Source: Sclerodactyla briareus (taxonomy: Eukaryota > Echinodermata > Holothuroidea > Dendrochirotida > Sclerodactylidae). From it: 64,000 nt of DNA. Location: positions 62,001 to 126,000 of the forward strand of contig JAODTK010005880.1 in assembly GCA_026419785.1 (NCBI GenBank). Reading direction: 5' to 3'. Numbering within the stretch: position 1 is the first letter of the stretch; every line of letters begins with the position of its first letter. Positions 59,691 through 64,000 of this stretch are shown piece after piece. The notes beneath the pieces are model-generated. The model was given only the letters and a program-made list of their open reading frames with translations, ran no database searches and had not been told where the DNA came from. The translations under genes were made by a program, and so were the position numbers.

Positions 59691-59946
59691 GTTTGCTGTT
59701 GTTAAACATAACAGCACTTTCCAAACTTGTCCTTTGTTCGAAAAGTTCCCATTTGCAGCCAACATTTTTGCGACTCACGTGTCTGAATTGACTATTTAAA
59801 TGACAAGCAATACTGCAGTTGTTATTCTTCATAGAAACTATTTCGACAGCTTTGGACACCGCACCCGCTCCGTTTATTAGTGGCGTTGACACTGTGAGGT
59901 AGTCACGGAATTGACATGCAAAATTAACCAATTCAACGGTGTCCAT
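59690..59946 (-). CDS. Open frame, possible first exon, unknown
   Basis: The ATG at 59946 (GTCATGG context) opens MDTVELVNFACQFRDYLTVS, then TPLINGAGAVSKAVEIV, then a cysteine-containing part, and stays open to about 59690 before entering the family C repeat. Composition looks protein-like. No domain is recognised, no donor was fixed, and it could be captured or chance sequence. Confidence 0.25.
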
Positions 59947-59999
59947 GACGAACCAAACAATTGGCCAAGCTACGTTTTTATTTTCTCACTTTTGGAGAT

Positions 60000-60680
60000 T
60001 TTCCGTGTGAGCGCATAACTTCCAATACATTGTTGTACTGAGCCGAAACTTGGATCACGTGTCCGCCATGGTGAAACTTCGGATGGGTCAAGTGGGTATG
60101 ACTGGACCGCTCTATGGTGGCCACTTGGATTCTCCACGAAAACCCACGTTTTCGTGTTGCGCGATAACTTTTCAACACATGTTCTATTTGGCCATAAAAC
60201 TTGGCATGCATGTCGCCATCCGTGAAATCCGGGTGAGAACAAGGCATTGGTTTTTGCACCGTCCTATGGGACCCCACCCGGCGACTTTTTTGTTTTTTTT
60301 TTTTTCTTGGCGAAACTTTTTCCGTCCTATTTTGCAATGTTTTGAAACTGGAGATCGTTTTCAACCACTACCGTTTGTCGCCCATGGGGCCCCACTAGCG
60401 CTATTTTTTATTGTTTCCCCTTTCGCATAGCTTTTTTTCTTCTTCTCAGAACATTTTACATGTTCTCGATCATGCGATTGTTTCCAACACTTTTATTTCC
60501 ACCTGGGACCCCACTCAGCGGCCATCTTTATTCTGTTTGTATTTTTTTCTTTTTCTCTTTGGGTGGAACTTATTTTTCCTGCACAGATTTGCGTGTTTTG
60601 GAACGACTTATTGGTTGAGACCGCCACTTTCGTTGTCGCTCGAATGTTCTTCCGGGATCTTCTGGCGTAAACTGATTTGA
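60000..60680. repeat. ~140-155-bp degenerate tandem array
   Basis: GCGATAACTTTTCAACACAT-like, GGCCATAAAACTTGG-like, GTCCGCCATG-TGAAA-TCGG-like and GGGACCCCACTCGGCGGCC-like blocks recur from about 60003, with further units near 60150, 60265, 60390 and 60505. T-rich runs (60285-60305) separate some units. Frames of 90-128 codons on both strands here are by-products. Confidence 0.72.
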
Positions 60681-62189
60681 GCTCAACTGATCACTGGGAG
60701 TAGGGATATACCGCCGGTTCACTAAACTACCGATGTTTATTTATGTTCTTGTGTTACACATAGAATCAATTGTGGTTATTGAATTGTTGAAATAAGGATT
60801 GAAATGAAATCACGATCAACTCAGTTTTTGATCACCGCTTCATATTTTCGCCTTATATATTCACGAAAAAACATAAATGGATATTTCATTTTCCGGTCGG
60901 GGTGACCACTGTCAGGATATAAATAGTTCAATCACCGTATTCCTCTCTTTTTCAGTTGGTTAATTTGATAGAATCGATGAAACAATTGGAGATACAAAAT
61001 TACCAATTTGCGTCAAACTTGGAAACTCGTGAAATTAGGAGATTTGCCGTAGTGGCCAATGAACTGAAATGCTTCAACACGGCAATTCAATTGTACAAAA
61101 AAAAAAAGCACACACACAAAAAACACACACACGCAATGGTATAGACAGGAGACTCATAACACGAGTAGTGACTGGGTGAACCCGTGGAATAATACGGTAC
61201 CGGTAATAGATAGGTTATTGGATTCATAGGGCGTATTGTTCGAGAAGTTAAGTTTCCAATTTATGTTTGTAGGTAGCTAGTGTGGTAGAATTCCGATTGT
61301 GTTGAGACCATTGCATATCTTGAATCAACAGTTGTTCAGCGGTATAGAAACGGCAGAGGGAGAGAGAGAGAGACGCTCGTGTAAATGATATATAGTATAC
61401 CTGGGTAGACCCGGACACCTGGGTAAAAAGCGGACACTGTTTTTCGATCGAACGTACCTTAGCAACACGATAATAGAACAGTTTCGCGGAACTAATCAGG
61501 CTAGAATTATTATCCAGCGAAATGGGCCGATTACGAGTGAGTACTTACACAAAATGGCCGAATGAGGGATTCAGACTCGGTTTTTGACAGTGACCTCCCT
61601 CGTAGCATATTGTTGTTTCAAGTTTCATAGCGCTGTTAGTATGTAACTGCATATGGATGCATACATTAGTTACGTACTGCTTAGTGTGTCCGCTTTCTAG
61701 CCAGGTTCTAGGATCGGATGTCAGCGACGGGACGGCCTGGGAAATCCTGAAATCCACCTTGAATTCATCATTTTGAAAAGTCGATCGATCTATAATAGCT
61801 GTGTACACACCCTACTAGCCTACTTTGACTATTTAGTCCGTTTCCTCTGTCTTTTGCGATTTGGAATCTTGGAAAAATTGACGAATACTCTTAAGTGTCA
61901 GTCACTGCCAGGCACCATTATACAACTCACTGCGCCATGGTATCTATTGTGAATTACCTCCCTGGAACGCATGCAACGCAAATGTGCATCACAAGAGCCA
62001 AACCTTACAATATAGTATTGGAGCTCAACCGATTTTATAGCGGCATAGCCCCATCAGTAATAACTGATGAGAGCTCTCTAAGCTTAACACGTGTGCTGTA
62101 TCATCAGTATTTCATCAGTCGTTCCTGATGGGGCTATGGGTATCGGGTGTCCAGCTCAAGATATGAATAGACATGTGCAGGCGAGTAAA
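60681..62189. other. Unassigned sequence, no recognised gene
   Basis: Contains an A11/CACACA low-complexity run at 61097-61133 and a GAGAGA run at 61358-61371. Open frames are short and without domains. Confidence 0.4.
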
Positions 62190-62700
62190 CCGCCAACGTG
62201 TGTATCCCGTAGAAATGGCTTTTGTGGACCTCGTTCAAAGAAAGCACATGTCTACTTGACCCTCGGTGACTTGGGAATGGCCTACGTTGTTCAAGACCAA
62301 CTGTAGTCCACATTCTCAAAGTTTCAAATACGACAAAGTTTGAAAAACGCATGGTTTATGCAAATTTGACCCCTATGACTTTGAAATAATCTTCATGTTG
62401 TTTAGGACTAATAACAGTCCGCAAATCCACCGAATTTCGTTAGAATCCGACAAAATTATAAGAAACACAAAAAACACAAATTTGACCTCTGATGACTTGG
62501 AATCACCGTCATGATTTTCGAGACAAACTTCTGTCCCCACCCACCTATTAGGGCGGACATGTGCTACCAAGTGCCAGATCAATCGGTTAAAGAGTTATTG
62601 TGCCAACGCCAAATTTCCGGCGGCGGGGGCTGAGCCGGCAGCTACATTCCCAAAACCATAATAACCCCGAACAATTGAAATTGTTGCGGGTATAGAATTA
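62190..62700. repeat. Family B-related repeat, ~115-bp units with GC-rich tail
   Basis: AAATTTGACC-TATGACTTTGAA-like units start at about 62260, 62365 and 62478. They are followed by a TACCAAGTGCCAGATCAATC block and TTCCGGCGGCGGGGGCTGAG, then CCAAAACCATAATAACCCCG. The last two blocks match the end of family B at 37660-37790. Confidence 0.75.
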
Positions 62701-62809
62701 GTCTGAATACGCGTGTCGTCTCAGAGCCACCGTAAATCTTATATCCTGTTAACGACTGTTTTAGCAAGTGATTCCCAAGCAACTGGATGTCAAGAGCTCA
62801 CTGCTGCAA

Positions 62810-63125
62810 CTTGAGAAGGGGCCGGGCGGGGAGGGAGACTATATGAGATCGGAGCGCCACTATGTGTTAGCCCGAAGCGTACTGAGAAAATATAAGCCTA
62901 TCATACCAATTCTAGGGTCGGGAAAGGGTTAATTGATGACCCGGCTGTTATACACTCATGGATTCCACGACAACACAACATTTACGTCCTTTTCGTATTT
63001 ATGACCCCATATAAATATAACATTACAACATGCGTAATGTTCACTTCGCTAATATAATATCGTATATAATCTGTATAGGCCAATGGGACTGATATAGCGC
63101 ATTTGAAAGTAATCAAAGCGCTTTT
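62810..63125. repeat. Family C repeat, copy 2
   Basis: Direct copy of 59390-59690, about 3.4 kb away, with several indels. It ends in AGCGCATTTGAAAGTAATCA, then AAGCGCTTTTTTTTT. Shared ends lack TG/CA termini, so an LTR pair is unlikely. Confidence 0.85.
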
Positions 63126-64000
63126 TTTTTCAAATACCTCTATCCGGATGATATAGAAAACGGCACGCGCTCGAACAATCCCAGCAGCTATAGCCCCGGC
63201 TGCACTAGGATTCTCATAATGTATCCATTTTGCCCCTGGGAAGTTATACGAGTTTTTTCACGCGAGCTTAACACCAGTCAGATTGGATTTACGGTTCAGT
63301 GAGCTGCAACGTACCTACCAAATTATTTAGGAGAGAAGGTGTCGTGAAACGTAGGTTCACTGACAAACAGTGGAAGCGGAGCTACTTTACAGGTCTTTTG
63401 AATAAAATGAAAAACTATTATGGTGAACTAGTGCATAACGCAATTGTTCAATTGACGTCATAGACTAGTATAATGCTAGCGATCACTGTTGAGTATTCCC
63501 CACCAGTCACGCCCGTGGTTTTTATTTTAGAAGCTCCAATTTCACCCCTATGTTAAAGTTTCAAAGAATCCAGCAGATTATGACTGGGCTTCCATTCACA
63601 TATTGATTAATGTATGGCTAACTGTTGGACAAGTTTTCATATTACCAAATTATATATCTCTGCAAAGTGGGACAGTCAGACCCTCCATAAACCATTTCCG
63701 ATTTTAGTACACTATAAATGTATCTTTGTCATAAGAATTTTTAAGTTCAGAAGTACCAAAGGCGGGACAAAACCTATAAATAAAGTTCCCAACATAGAAA
63801 ATCATAAAATACAAGCGTACTCTTTGCAATCCAGAATAACATTTAACCAATTTATTCATCGATGAATTCGAATATGATCTCGTCCGTCACAAAAAGAAAA
63901 ATTAAAAGGTTTTCTAATAATTTGCATTCAAGAAAATCCTGGTCCTAAGCCCTATACCTCTCCATAGAGCCCCATGAGGATATTGACGGAACAAATACAC
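63126..64000. other. Unassigned sequence, no recognised gene
   Basis: Nothing recognised. An 83-codon frame at 63614-63865 has no domain and lies in AT-rich DNA. Confidence 0.45.

Noticed and set aside
60050..60430. 126-codon plus-strand frame and 128-codon minus-strand frame
   Set aside because: Both lie in the ~150-bp degenerate tandem array and are open by chance.
59390..63125. Family C copies as an LTR pair of a 3.7-kb retrotransposon
   Set aside because: No TG/CA ends, no primer-binding site, no polypurine tract and no gag or pol remnant between them.

Overview
The window looks like repeat-dense, gene-poor nuclear DNA from an invertebrate animal, probably marine. It has no operon-like coding, no bacterial gene and no rRNA cluster. 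It does hold a metazoan-type Ty1/copia element, an L2/CR1-like LINE, hAT-like MITEs, tRNA-derived SINE remnants, long microsatellites and many dispersed 100-700 bp repeats. The species cannot be fixed from the sequence. An echinoderm, hemichordate, mollusc or similar animal would fit; this is inference.

Layout. 1-3.9 kb: unassigned, with an ACGT-rich island at 1.78-2.56 kb. 3.93-5.80 kb: a complete minus-strand copy of a tandem-repeat-bearing element, called family A here. 6.57-6.76 kb: a possible decayed C2H2 zinc-finger exon. 7.29-7.73 and 18.09-18.41 kb: two arrays of a palindromic TTAGTC minisatellite. 11.82-16.61 kb: a structurally complete but frameshifted Ty1/copia retrotransposon on the minus strand, with both LTRs, a primer-binding site and gag, PR, IN, RT and RNase H remnants. 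18.44-19.68 kb: a 5'-truncated LINE on the plus strand. 19.68-21.5 kb: a minus-strand family A relative split by a 202-bp MITE. 26.97-28.80 kb: GC-rich inverted repeats around a GTTGTC microsatellite, then TGTA repeats, a SINE and (CTAT)18. 30.55-31.42, 36.38-37.80, 38.61-38.85 and 52.2-52.9 kb: separate tandem arrays. 38.9-44.3, 49.15-49.80 and 53.16-54.59 kb: plus-strand family A copies, one with a ~703-bp tandem duplication. 55.91-55.98 kb: a nearly pure C tract. 58.7-58.9, 60.0-60.7 and 62.2-62.7 kb: further minisatellites. A ~300-bp segment occurs at both 59.4 and 62.8 kb.

Host genes are weakly supported. The best candidates are an internal exon at 47500-47704 (minus), a first coding exon at 56893-56955 with a good upstream acceptor and an upstream TATA-like box, and a signal-peptide-like first exon at 57712-57753. 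None could be assigned to a family. Most long open frames are by-products of repeats or lie antisense to the transposons.

Paralogous repeat copies, LTR pairs and reading frames differ by many single-base gains and losses. The cause is either old neutral decay or uncorrected long-read error, and it limits any claim about intact coding. I see no convincing new multi-gene system. The most unusual object is family A: terminal hairpins, a variable number of ~310-bp monomers, a CA tract, and built-in arrays of TGACCT half-sites.
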